NCBI GenBank assembly: GCA_026713745.1
Contig: JAPONU010000264.1
Coordinates: forward strand, 1 to 10,666
DNA length: 10,666 nucleotides
DNA from: a bacterium
Lineage (GTDB): Bacteria; Actinomycetota; Acidimicrobiia; Acidimicrobiales; CATQHL01
Reading direction: 5' to 3'
Under the pieces are notes generated by a model, which saw nothing but the letters and a program-made list of their open reading frames with translations, searched no databases and was not told where the DNA came from. Below are positions 1-6,454 of this stretch, piece by piece. Every line of letters begins with the position of its first letter. Position 1 is the first letter of the stretch. The position numbers and the translations under genes are program-made.

Positions 1-141
1 CACGAACCCCAAGCAATCCCGCAACACACTCAAGTCGACCTGGGGCCACTCCGGTGGCGACCCCAGCCACTCACCGAGCGCAGCCCACTCGCCGCTCCGA
101 TCGGCGCCGGGGGATTCGTTGCCCTTCGGATCCCGACCCAT
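1..141 (-). CDS. Hypothetical protein, N-terminal 47 codons (runs off left edge)
   Basis: Reading the minus strand from the ATG at 141-139, the frame stays open for exactly 47 codons to the window edge. The peptide begins MGRDPKGNESPGADRSGEWA and continues with a Trp- and Pro-rich stretch (residues 19-33) ending in LRDCLGFV. I do not recognise the family. Support for a real gene is the uninterrupted frame, a purine-rich GAGGGGG about 10 nt before the ATG, and a good promoter (176-204) placed to give a leader of roughly 25-30 nt. The gene follows rmuC on the same strand but has its own promoter, so it is probably a separate transcription unit. With only 47 codons visible, a chance open frame cannot be excluded. 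Confidence 0.5.
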   Translation of the reverse strand, partial: MGRDPKGNESPGADRSGEWAALGEWLGSPPEWPQVDLSVLRDCLGFV

Positions 142-175
142 CTTCCGTCACCCCCTCTTGGTTACTTCTATCTAT

Positions 176-204
176 ACTATAGTTAGTCTAGGACGGAATA
201 GCAA
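176..204 (-). promoter_or_regulatory. Sigma70-like promoter for the left-edge gene
   Basis: On the minus strand a TTGCTA box (204-199) is followed by a 17-nt spacer and TATAGT (181-176), with another TATAGAT directly after it. This is close to the TTGACA-17-TATAAT consensus. It lies in a short AT-rich patch between the rmuC stop and the ATG at 141, in otherwise GC-rich DNA. Expected transcription start is near 168. Assignment rests on sequence match and placement only. Confidence 0.55.
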
Positions 205-239
205 CAGCAGTACGAATAGTTTTCTGAAGAGCTACGGGT

Positions 240-1532
240 TCAGGCGTCGGTGGAGTCCGCTGAGGGTTCCGTCGCCTCGGTCAGTTCGGGCGCTGAGAGG
301 TGTCGGACGACTCCCTCCACGGGGACCGGAGCGGTGATCTTCTTGGCGGTTGCCGCATCCATCTCTTCCAGCCGGCGGGCCTGAGGCAGGACGCGGCTAT
401 CGAGGGAGCCGATGCCGGCGTTGTAGGAGTTCACGGCCTGCTCCAAGCCCCGGCCCATCTTGGCGACGTGGTCGAGGTAGATGCGCAGGCGGTCATACAG
501 TTCGTTGCTCGCGTCGGCGATCTGCCGAGCATTCTCCTGTAGGGACTGCTCCTTCCAGGCCAGCGCAACCGTCTTCAGGAAGGCCAGCAGCAGCCCGGGG
601 GTGGCGATGAGCACCTGGTGCTTGTCCCACGCCTCTTGCCACAGGGTGGGCTGCACGTCCATTGCCGAGTCCAGGATGGGGTCCGCCGGTACGAACATGA
701 CCACGAAGTCCGGGGAGCCGGCGACCGCGGCGTCGTAGTTCCGGCTGCCGAGCGTCCGGGCGTGGCCCAGCAGCGAACCGGCGTGTGACTGCAGCAGCTC
801 CTGCCGACGGTCTTGGTCGTCGCTGGTGTTGTGGGCCTCGAGGTAGGAGTCCAGCGGCGTCTTGGCGTCGATGACGACCTGGGCTCCGCCGGGAACCCGC
901 ACGACCGCGTCAGGGCGACCCGTGCCTTCCCCGGAGCTCACGGTGAGCTGCTCGAAGAAGTCGATGTGCTCGCGCATTCCGGCCAGTTCGAGGATGTTGC
1001 GCAACTGCTGCTCGCCCCAGTGGCCGCGCATCTGTGAGGATCGGAGCGCCTGGCCAAGGTTCCCGGTGACCTCGCGCAGCAGGCCGACTTCGGTCCTCAG
1101 CCCCGCGTAGGCGCCCTGCCGCTTCTCCTCGATCTCGTTGACCCGCCGCTCGAACTTGTCGAGGTTCTCGCGGACCGGTCTGACCAGGTTGTCGATGGCC
1201 TGCTGGCGCTGCTTGAGGTCCGCTTCGCTCAGCTTGGACTGGCTGGCGAGTTGGTCCTTCGCCTGCTGCAGGAAGGCTTGGCTGTTGGCCTGGAGCACCT
1301 CGGCGGCCATGCCCTTGAAGTAGGTGTCGAGGTCTTGCCGGGCCTTCTCGACCTCCTCCATGCGTTCGGCGTGGCGGGCCTTGATGACCTCCAAGTCGCG
1401 GCCGGCGATGTCGAGTTGGGCGGCGGCCTCGTCACGTTGGGTGGCAGCCTCGTCGCGTTGGCGGATGGCTCGGAACAGCGCAGCGACACAGAGCAGTGCC
1501 ATGAGTGCGACGACGATGAGTGGGATTTCCAT
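240..1532 (-). CDS. rmuC: RmuC-family DNA recombination protein
   Basis: RmuC proteins are predicted membrane-anchored nuclease-fold proteins that limit recombination at inverted repeats. The 430-residue product has a hydrophobic N-terminal segment (about residues 3-20). A charged coiled coil follows (about 24-135), including a near-perfect RDEAATQ/RDEAAAQ repeat. The conserved RmuC core comes next, with RGHWGEQQL (169-177), GRPDAVV (205-211) and VVIDAKTPLD (219-228), the last two holding the Asp and D-x-K residues of the restriction-endonuclease-like fold. The C-terminal tail is acidic and Ser/Thr-rich. The start is taken as ATG at 1532, because AGGAGG (1543-1538) sits 5 nt upstream of it. 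The in-frame GTG two codons earlier lies inside that SD and is unlikely to be used. Length and domain order are normal for the family. No functional partner is adjacent. Confidence 0.93.
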   Translation of the reverse strand: MEIPLIVVALMALLCVAALFRAIRQRDEAATQRDEAAAQLDIAGRDLEVIKARHAERMEEVEKARQDLDTYFKGMAAEVLQANSQAFLQQAKDQLASQSKLSEADLKQRQQAIDNLVRPVRENLDKFERRVNEIEEKRQGAYAGLRTEVGLLREVTGNLGQALRSSQMRGHWGEQQLRNILELAGMREHIDFFEQLTVSSGEGTGRPDAVVRVPGGAQVVIDAKTPLDSYLEAHNTSDDQDRRQELLQSHAGSLLGHARTLGSRNYDAAVAGSPDFVVMFVPADPILDSAMDVQPTLWQEAWDKHQVLIATPGLLLAFLKTVALAWKEQSLQENARQIADASNELYDRLRIYLDHVAKMGRGLEQAVNSYNAGIGSLDSRVLPQARRLEEMDAATAKKITAPVPVEGVVRHLSAPELTEATEPSADSTDA

Positions 1533-1533
1533 T

Positions 1534-1554
1534 GGCACCTCCTGCGGAGGAGCC
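1534..1554 (-). promoter_or_regulatory. Hairpin enclosing the rmuC ribosome-binding site
   Basis: In the rmuC leader a 21-nt segment folds on itself. An outer GGC/GCC stem is followed by one T-T mismatch and an inner CCTCC/GGAGG stem with a GCA loop. The 3' arm is the SD itself (AGGAGG, 1543-1538), one base from the ATG at 1532. The anti-SD-like CTCCTCC just upstream could therefore mask the site and lower initiation. The pairing is seen directly; regulation is inferred. Confidence 0.5.
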
Positions 1555-1651
1555 TAGGTGTGGGGTGTGACAGACCTGCTGATGATCGACCGCTGGCGGA
1601 ACCTGCCGGCCGTCCGTCCAGACTCGCCTGTTCCGCTGGTCAGCGCTGGGT

Positions 1652-1820
1652 CCCCGCTCAGCCAACTCGCTCGGTGCCGTCGGGGTAGTCGAAGGTCAGC
1701 CGGTGCCGGGCCGAATCTCGGTGCTGGCGCCCGTAGTCCCCGCTCAGCCCGCCCACTCGGTGCCGTCGGGGTAGCCGAAGGTCAGCTCGGTGCCGGGCTG
1801 GAACTCGGTGCTGGCGCCCG
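1652..1820. repeat. Tandem duplication of the fucD 3' end
   Basis: Unit A (1652-1733) and unit B (1738-1820) are diverged tandem copies, about 74 identical positions of 83 with one gap by hand alignment. Unit B encodes the last 25 or so residues of FucD and its stop. Unit A lies beyond the stop and is not part of the gene, yet read on the minus strand it still gives a peptide ending LTFDYPDGTERVG and a TGA at 1660-1658, resembling the FucD end LTFGYPDGTEWAG. It is either an old local duplication or the tail of a lost fucD paralogue. The rest of 1533-1743 holds the rmuC leader and nothing else I can identify. Confidence 0.85.
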
Positions 1821-3039
1821 GTCGGGTGGGCAGGCGGTAGCGGCCGTTGGTGATTTCCACGGGGTCGGTGAGGTGCTCGTGCAGGTGGGCGACGTACTCC
1901 AGGGACAGGTCCCGGGTGTCGGCGGCCACGCAGACGGCGTTGAAGAATGCGTAGTGCTGGACCGCCTCGCACAGGCCCACACCGCCGGCGTGGGGGATGA
2001 CCTCCACCCCGGCGCCGGTGGCCATGAGGATGGCGGCCAGCAGGTCGTGTGGCCCGCCCATGCGGGTTGCGTCGATCTGCAGGATCTGCACGCCTCCGAG
2101 CTGCAGCAACTGCTTGGCGAGGGTGGGGCTGGCCAGCATCTCCCCAGTGGCGATCGGCACCGGCCGCACCGCGTTGGCGATGGTGGCGTGGCCGACCACG
2201 TCGTCGGGATGGGTGGGCTCCTCCACCCAGCGCAGGCCGAAGTCGCGCAGTTCGGTGATTGCGGCGATGGCCTCCGGCACGCTCCAGTGCTGGTTGGCGT
2301 CGACGGCCAGTGCTACGTCCGGTCCCACCGCCTCCCGGGCCAGCCCGAGGCGCCGGCGGTCGTCGCCGGTATCAGCGCCCACCTTCAGCTTGATGGTCGT
2401 GAATCCGTCTGCGACCGCCTCCCGGCACAGCCGCACAAGCTTCTCGTCGCTGTAGCCGAGCCAGCCGGGGCTGGTGGTGTAGGCGGCCAGGCCGTCGCGC
2501 CGCAACCCGGCGATGCGAGCGTCCCGCAGCGGCCGCCGCTCTTCGAGGATTTCCCGCGCCCGGCCGGGGTCCAGGTAGTCGGCGATGTAGGTCCAGTCCA
2601 CGAGCGCCACGAGCTCGGCGGGCTCCAGCGCCGCCAGGGTGGACCAAAGCGGCCGACCCTCCCGGCGTGCCCGCAAGTCCCAGGTGGCGCTCATCACCGC
2701 GCCGATGGCCATGTGCATCACGCCCTTGTCGGGCCCCAGCCAGCGCAGTTGGCTGTCCCACATGAGGTCCCGGTTGACGGCGCCCGGGTCCTCGACGAGC
2801 CCGTCCACGTCGCGCCCCACGAGGCGCCGGGCCACGGCCTCGACGGCCGCCGCCTGGATGTCGTTGCCGCGCCCGATCGTGAACACAAAGCCGTGGCCGG
2901 CCGACTCGGCGTCGGAGGTGGCCAGGCGCAGGTAGGCCGCCGAGTAATCGGGGTCGGGGTTCATGGCGTCGGACCCGTCGAGTTCCCGACTGGTGGGGAA
3001 GCGCAGGTCGGTGACGGTGGCGTCAGTAACGGTGGTCAT
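1744..3039 (-). CDS. fucD: L-fuconate dehydratase (enolase superfamily, FucD)
   Basis: FucD dehydrates L-fuconate to 2-keto-3-deoxy-L-fuconate in non-phosphorylating oxidative L-fucose catabolism in the cytosol. The 431-residue product matches the known Xanthomonas enzyme, as I remember it, along its length. Shared stretches include RFPTSRELDGSDAMNPDPDYS (about residues 13-33), DSQLRWLGPDKGVMHMAIGAV and YTTSPGWLGYSDEKLVRL. Catalytic residues are all present: KxK at K217/K219, metal ligands D247, E273 and E300, and the D323/H350 dyad. The enzyme is Mg-dependent in this family. The ATG at 3039 gives the expected N-terminal length, but no SD precedes it. Its ATG overlaps the TGA of the PIN gene (ATGA), so translation probably depends on coupling. 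The divergent aldo/keto reductase at 5337 could act earlier in the same pathway. Other enolase-superfamily acid-sugar substrates are possible but less likely given the close match. Confidence 0.93.
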   Translation of the reverse strand: MTTVTDATVTDLRFPTSRELDGSDAMNPDPDYSAAYLRLATSDAESAGHGFVFTIGRGNDIQAAAVEAVARRLVGRDVDGLVEDPGAVNRDLMWDSQLRWLGPDKGVMHMAIGAVMSATWDLRARREGRPLWSTLAALEPAELVALVDWTYIADYLDPGRAREILEERRPLRDARIAGLRRDGLAAYTTSPGWLGYSDEKLVRLCREAVADGFTTIKLKVGADTGDDRRRLGLAREAVGPDVALAVDANQHWSVPEAIAAITELRDFGLRWVEEPTHPDDVVGHATIANAVRPVPIATGEMLASPTLAKQLLQLGGVQILQIDATRMGGPHDLLAAILMATGAGVEVIPHAGGVGLCEAVQHYAFFNAVCVAADTRDLSLEYVAHLHEHLTDPVEITNGRYRLPTRPGASTEFQPGTELTFGYPDGTEWAG

Positions 3040-3524
3040 GGTTGTGCGGACTGTGTCAATTCGTTCGGGCAGAGTTCCTTCACGCGCACTCCGGCCCTCT
3101 TCAGTCCGGTGCGATGGAGGTGGTAGTCGGAGTCGACCGCGTTCAGAATGAAGTTACGGACCCTCGCCGCGAGGGAGGTGGCCACAAAGACACGATCGTC
3201 GGGGTCAAACTTGGCGAGCGCGGGGTCGTCCGGGAACTCTTCGAAGCTTCTCTCCTTGTTCTCCGTGAGTTCTACGAGGCCGAGATGTGCCTGGTTGTTG
3301 AATGCCCAAAGGAAGAATTCATCGCCGACGCTTGGCTGTCCCGAATGATTGCAGTGCCGGCGATACTCGCCGAGAATTCTGCTGCCCGTGTCAAGAATGA
3401 GCGTGTGGGAGTCCTTGACCCGGCGAAGCGCGTCAATCGTGGCTAGTTGACACTCGTCCCCGGCGTGCGTACTTCTGCCGTTCGCGACGACTAGCACATT
3501 TGTATCGACAACACTGCGAATCAC
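3036..3524 (-). CDS. PIN-domain ribonuclease-like protein, partner of ATPase
   Basis: The 162-residue protein has the features of a PIN nuclease: VVDTN at residues 5-9 (D7), an acidic residue in ILGEYRR (E53), DPDDRVFVATSLAA (D109/D110, 107-120), and a late acidic pair in NAVDSDY (D131/D133). PIN enzymes are metal-dependent RNases, often toxins, and here the acidic set looks intact. The start is GTG at 3524, whose GTGA overlaps the stop of the upstream ATPase gene. At the other end its TGA overlaps the fucD ATG. No PIN-type antitoxin (small DNA-binding protein) is adjacent; the partner is the ATPase. The likely arrangement is ATPase sensor or regulator plus RNase effector, as in conflict systems that couple ABC-type ATPases to nucleases, but this is inference. 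It might instead act in ordinary RNA metabolism. Confidence 0.82.
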   Translation of the reverse strand: MIRSVVDTNVLVVANGRSTHAGDECQLATIDALRRVKDSHTLILDTGSRILGEYRRHCNHSGQPSVGDEFFLWAFNNQAHLGLVELTENKERSFEEFPDDPALAKFDPDDRVFVATSLAARVRNFILNAVDSDYHLHRTGLKRAGVRVKELCPNELTQSAQP

Positions 3525-4927
3525 AGGGTTGTCGAACCCCTCTGCCGAAGGCCTGCCTCAACGATCGCAGCAGTCTCGCCGAACGGATCACCGAAGAATT
3601 CGAGCGGCCAATTGGCGATTTCCCCAAACATGTTGAGTTCCAGCGGAGCGATCTCGGAGGACACTCCACTATTCTTGCAGAAATAGAGGGCGACATCGTC
3701 GGCGCTGAGTGCCTGTTCCGAGACTCGGCGCTGCAGGCGCCGTAGAAGGTGCTCACTGTGGCTCTCGACAATCACCTGCACCTTGCGAACAGTTGCGGCC
3801 TCAACGATGATGTCGGCTAGGCCTGCCTGGACAGATGGGTGGAGATGAATCTCAGGCTGTTCGAGCAGGATCGTCGAGCCGCTCTCGACATATGCGAGCA
3901 ACACGAGGACGGGGAGTATCTGAGACACTCCGAACCCCACGTCGGTCAGCAGGACTTCGGTCGAGTCCTGCGCGCGGGCCACGCGTACGCGGTATATGTC
4001 GGCATCCTGAGAAATGCGCTCAACCTTGAATGCGGAGATCAATGCCAAGTCGCACAACCACTCGGCAACGTGTTCCTCCATTGTGATCAGCCTGATGGCC
4101 CTTCCCAGCCGGTTGAGCTTCCGGGTATTCGACTTGCGCCGCAGCCGTGAGGCGAGCAACGCGTCGACGGCGTGCTCGCCGGTTGGCCCGACGTCGCTGG
4201 GACGAGAACCCTGCCACGTGTACTGACGCTTTGGATAGGTACGGAGCGGACCGAGGTAAAACAGTCGGTTGCCGAATTGTCGTTCTAGCTCCAGTTCTAG
4301 TTCGCTGACGAAGTCTGCATTGCGGAAGTAGGCAGATACCTCATCGGGAAATCCGTAGCACTTGGCCGGTGGGGGCAAGGGCCAAGCGCGCCCGGGCCCT
4401 CGTCGAGTCAGAAAGTCGTGGTTGTTGCCAATCTGGGCGTCAAGCTTGTACTCCGGGTCAATGCGGCTGCCGCGGGTATTGCTGGCCGCCATCGCGACGT
4501 TCGCGTCCTCGGCCGCGTACTCAAGCCGCTTGACGAACGGCTGCTCGCCCCTCAGGGCGATATCGGTTTGAAACGACATCCATTCCGATGAGAACAATGT
4601 ACTACCCGGATAGGTTGGGTCAGGGGGTGTGAGTGCACCTTCGCTTAATCTCCACTGGAAACGTAAAGACATTGTTTGATTTGACTCATGATTAAAGAAA
4701 ACATCCCTGATTAGCCCGAGTGAGACTTGAGCGCTTGAGTCACCGCCAAGGTTCAGGACCTGTCGACGGTCGGCTGACGCGGCGGTCTGCTTGAGCAGCA
4801 GGAGTAGTTGTAGGAGGCTGGTCTTCCCGGAACTGTTGCTTCCGAAGAATCCGGTGATCGGCCGGAGATCGAGATCGCCGGTGTCCCGCCAACTCTTGAA
4901 GTTCAGCGCCCTCATGGAGGTGAACAC
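3521..4927 (-). CDS. ABC/OLD-like AAA ATPase with DUF3696-type C terminus
   Basis: The 468-residue ATPase resembles the RecF/SMC/OLD-like class. Visible parts are Walker A GSNSSGKT (29-36), YLGPLRTYPKRQY (224-236), a signature-like GFGVSQILP (331-339), Walker B STILLEQPEIHLHP (351-364, catalytic E356 or E359) and the H-loop VESHSEHLL (387-395). The C terminus has NMFGEIANWPLEFFGD (432-447), typical of the DUF3696 tail. No TOPRIM nuclease follows the ATPase, so the nuclease activity would come from the PIN partner. The start is GTG at 4927 because GGAGAG (4942-4937) lies 9 nt upstream; the in-frame ATG at 4915 has no SD. The gene is lower in G+C than its flanks: the 60-base row 4681-4740 has 26 G/C, against 42 for 2341-2400 in fucD, which suggests transfer. 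Its specific role is unknown; a defence or stress role is inferred. Confidence 0.92.
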   Translation of the reverse strand: MFTSMRALNFKSWRDTGDLDLRPITGFFGSNSSGKTSLLQLLLLLKQTAASADRRQVLNLGGDSSAQVSLGLIRDVFFNHESNQTMSLRFQWRLSEGALTPPDPTYPGSTLFSSEWMSFQTDIALRGEQPFVKRLEYAAEDANVAMAASNTRGSRIDPEYKLDAQIGNNHDFLTRRGPGRAWPLPPPAKCYGFPDEVSAYFRNADFVSELELELERQFGNRLFYLGPLRTYPKRQYTWQGSRPSDVGPTGEHAVDALLASRLRRKSNTRKLNRLGRAIRLITMEEHVAEWLCDLALISAFKVERISQDADIYRVRVARAQDSTEVLLTDVGFGVSQILPVLVLLAYVESGSTILLEQPEIHLHPSVQAGLADIIVEAATVRKVQVIVESHSEHLLRRLQRRVSEQALSADDVALYFCKNSGVSSEIAPLELNMFGEIANWPLEFFGDPFGETAAIVEAGLRQRGSTTL

Positions 4928-5336
4928 GTCGTCGATCTCTCCAGTGGTGGTCGGGCAATGTCGTGCTCACGATACTGCATCGTCCCCGCGCCACCCGGAC
5001 GTCGGTCCCACCAGCGTGGTACCCAACGGCAGGCCGAGGGAGCGATTCGAGCCGCCGCCATGGAGCACTCTCGGCGACCCTTCGTGATCCAACCGCAGGT
5101 GACGGCGAAGCGTGTCGACGACTCTCGAGGCGGTCCTGACCACTCACGCGAATGCGGTCGGCGTCCGCACCACAAAGGGTGTTCGGCTGTTGTCGGGCAG
5201 CATTCGCTTTGCTGGAGGCTTGAGGCTCGGTCCGTTCAGTTGGCATGTGCTGGCCTCCGGAGAGGGCTCTCGTGGGATCCCGTCAAGACGGAACTGGCAG
5301 GTATGGCATTCATTGCCGCCCATAGGATCGGGCGAC
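4928..5336. other. Divergent intergenic region, ATPase gene / aldo-keto reductase
   Basis: These 409 bp separate two divergently transcribed genes and should hold both promoters. Frames crossing the region show no codon pattern or motif I recognise, so I treat it as non-coding. I see the ATPase SD (4937-4942), the reductase SD (5324-5327) and several short dyads. These are ACGAT-5-ATCGT (4969-4983), GAGAG-2-CTCTC (5260-5271), CCGTC-2-GACGG (5280-5291) and GGCA-5-TGCC (5305-5317). The last three lie within 80 bp of the reductase start and could be operator half-sites. No convincing -35/-10 pair was found for either gene. Confidence 0.5.
5324..5327 (+). promoter_or_regulatory. Ribosome-binding site deciding the reductase start
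   Basis: AGGA lies 9 nt before the ATG at 5337. The long in-frame extension back to an ATG at 5112 shows no family similarity, and the AKR fold begins directly after 5337, so this site fixes the start. Confidence 0.7.
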
Positions 5337-6263
5337 ATGGACACTGAGGGTTTGCTGCCGGCCGTCGGGTTCGGTACGGCGCCCCTCGGCGGCTTCCGGG
5401 CACCGGTGACCGAGGATGCCGCCGCGGCTGCCATCGGGGCTGCTCTCGAGATCGGCTACCGGTACTTCGACACGGCCCCGCTGTACGGCTACGGCCTGGC
5501 GGAGCGGCGGCTGGGTCGGGCGTTGAAGGGCTGCGACGCCGACGTCAGGGTCTCCACGAAGGTGGGCCGGCTCATCGACCCCGAGGCACCTCGCCCTCCG
5601 GGTGACTTGTTCGCCGGCGATAGCGGCACGGCGACGTTCGACTTCTCCGCCGACGGCGTGCGGCGCTCGCTGGAGGCCAGCTTCGAGCGGATGGACCGCA
5701 CCCACGTGGATGTGGCGTTCATCCACGACCCTGACGACCACGCCCCCCAAGCGCTCACCGAGGCCTACCCGGCGCTGGAGCAGCTTCGCACCGAGGGTGC
5801 CGTCGGCGCCGTCGGCGTGGGGATGAACCGGCCCGGGTTGCCGACCCGCTTCGTGACCGAGACCGACATCGACGTGGTGCTGATCGCGGGCCGCTACACG
5901 CTGCTGGACCGCGAGGCCGACGACGGGCTGTTCGGTGCCGCGGTGGCCCGTGGCGTACACCTCGTGGCGGGAGGGGTCTACAACTCCGGTGTCCTCACCG
6001 GCACATCCGGGCGCGAGACCTTCAACTACGTGGCTGCTCCGCGGGAGGTTCTCGAGCGGACCCAGCGGCTCCGGGGTGTCTGCGAGGACTTCGACGTGCC
6101 GCTTCCGGCCGCGGCGGCGCAGTTCGTGGCGCGGCACACCGCTGTCGGCACGGTCCTGATCGGCGCCGCCAATGCCCGGGAGGCCGTCGAGAACTGGGAG
6201 CATCTCCACCGCACGCTCCCCGACGAACTGTGGCCGGCTCTCGAGGTCTGCGCCGGTTGCTGA
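5337..6263 (+). CDS. Aldo/keto reductase, L-fucose (D-threo-aldose) 1-dehydrogenase type
   Basis: The 308-residue protein is a complete aldo/keto reductase. The N-terminal LPAVGFGTAPLGG (7-19) is the first barrel strand, and the catalytic tetrad is D45 and Y50 (in FDTAPLYGYG), K75 (STKVGR) and H130 (VAFIHDPDD). AAGTVLIGAANA-like residues near 270-280 match the NAD(P)-binding end of the family. It resembles the D-threo-aldose 1-dehydrogenase/pyridoxal 4-dehydrogenase group. L-fucose dehydrogenases in that group oxidise L-fucose to the lactone, which after hydrolysis is the FucD substrate. The divergent fucD supports that role; the lactonase is not in the window. The start at 5337 is chosen by its SD and by the family's usual length. 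The last 50 coding bases are duplicated just after the stop. Substrate remains an inference from family and neighbourhood. Confidence 0.88.
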   Translation: MDTEGLLPAVGFGTAPLGGFRAPVTEDAAAAAIGAALEIGYRYFDTAPLYGYGLAERRLGRALKGCDADVRVSTKVGRLIDPEAPRPPGDLFAGDSGTATFDFSADGVRRSLEASFERMDRTHVDVAFIHDPDDHAPQALTEAYPALEQLRTEGAVGAVGVGMNRPGLPTRFVTETDIDVVLIAGRYTLLDREADDGLFGAAVARGVHLVAGGVYNSGVLTGTSGRETFNYVAAPREVLERTQRLRGVCEDFDVPLPAAAAQFVARHTAVGTVLIGAANAREAVENWEHLHRTLPDELWPALEVCAGC

Positions 6264-6275
6264 GTCGTCCTCAGC
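6259..6275 (+). terminator. Hairpin spanning the reductase stop codon (copy 1)
   Basis: GCTGAG-TCGTC-CTCAGC is a perfect 6-bp stem with a 5-nt loop, and the TGA stop lies inside the 5' arm. It could work as a weak terminator or 3'-end stabiliser, but no T-run follows. An identical copy occurs 65 bp downstream. Confidence 0.4.
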
Positions 6276-6323
6276 GCACGCTCCCCGACGAACTGTGGCC
6301 GGCTCCGGAGGCCCGCGCCGGTT

Positions 6324-6340
6324 GCTGAGTCGTCCTCAGC
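6324..6340 (+). terminator. Second copy of the reductase 3' hairpin
   Basis: The same GCTGAG-TCGTC-CTCAGC stem-loop, carried by repeat unit 2. It ends about 115 bp before the stop of the convergent enolase-superfamily gene, so a pair of identical hairpins lies between the two converging transcripts. Terminator function is inferred. The remaining 6341-6454 shows no gene. Confidence 0.4.
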
Positions 6341-6454
6341 GGGGCGTCGACCCAGAGCCTGAAGGGGATGGTCTCCCGTTGGTGCGGTCGTCGCGGGGCA
6401 GGTGGCATCGAATCCCCGTGCCCCTGCGGCTGTGGCGCCAACTCCCGGCGACGG

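Larger units (their letters stand above)
6211..6340. repeat. 65-bp tandem duplication of the reductase 3' end
   Basis: Unit 1 (6211-6275) holds the last 50 coding bases, the TGA and 12 bases beyond. Unit 2 (6276-6340) repeats it with 4 substitutions in 65 by hand comparison, all clustered within about 14 bases. Since 65 is not a multiple of 3 and the copy follows the stop, it does not lengthen the protein. High identity suggests a recent slippage or unequal-recombination event. Confidence 0.93.

Noticed and set aside
1533..1538. GTG at 1538 as the rmuC start
   Set aside because: The codon is part of the AGGAGGTG Shine-Dalgarno of the better ATG at 1532.
1558..3126. Long plus-strand open frame opposite fucD
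   Set aside because: It mirrors fucD codons in high-GC DNA; the protein has low-complexity Gly/Val/His content and no motifs, while the minus strand encodes a clear FucD.
3036..3524. Classical VapBC toxin-antitoxin pair
   Set aside because: No small DNA-binding antitoxin gene is adjacent; the overlapping partner is a large ATPase.
3521..4927. OLD nuclease or Gabija GajA
   Set aside because: No TOPRIM domain follows the ATPase core; the C terminus is of the DUF3696 type and no UvrD-like helicase gene is next to it.
3031..4952. GGTGGTC 7-bp direct repeats (3031-3037 and 4946-4952) flanking the ATPase-PIN cassette as a target-site duplication
   Set aside because: Excision between them would destroy the fucD start codon, and a 7-bp match in this GC-rich sequence is easily a coincidence. 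There are no terminal inverted repeats or transposase.
5112..5336. 75-codon N-terminal extension of the aldo/keto reductase
   Set aside because: The extension has no AKR similarity and crosses a region of dyads; the ATG at 5337 has its own SD and the normal family N terminus.
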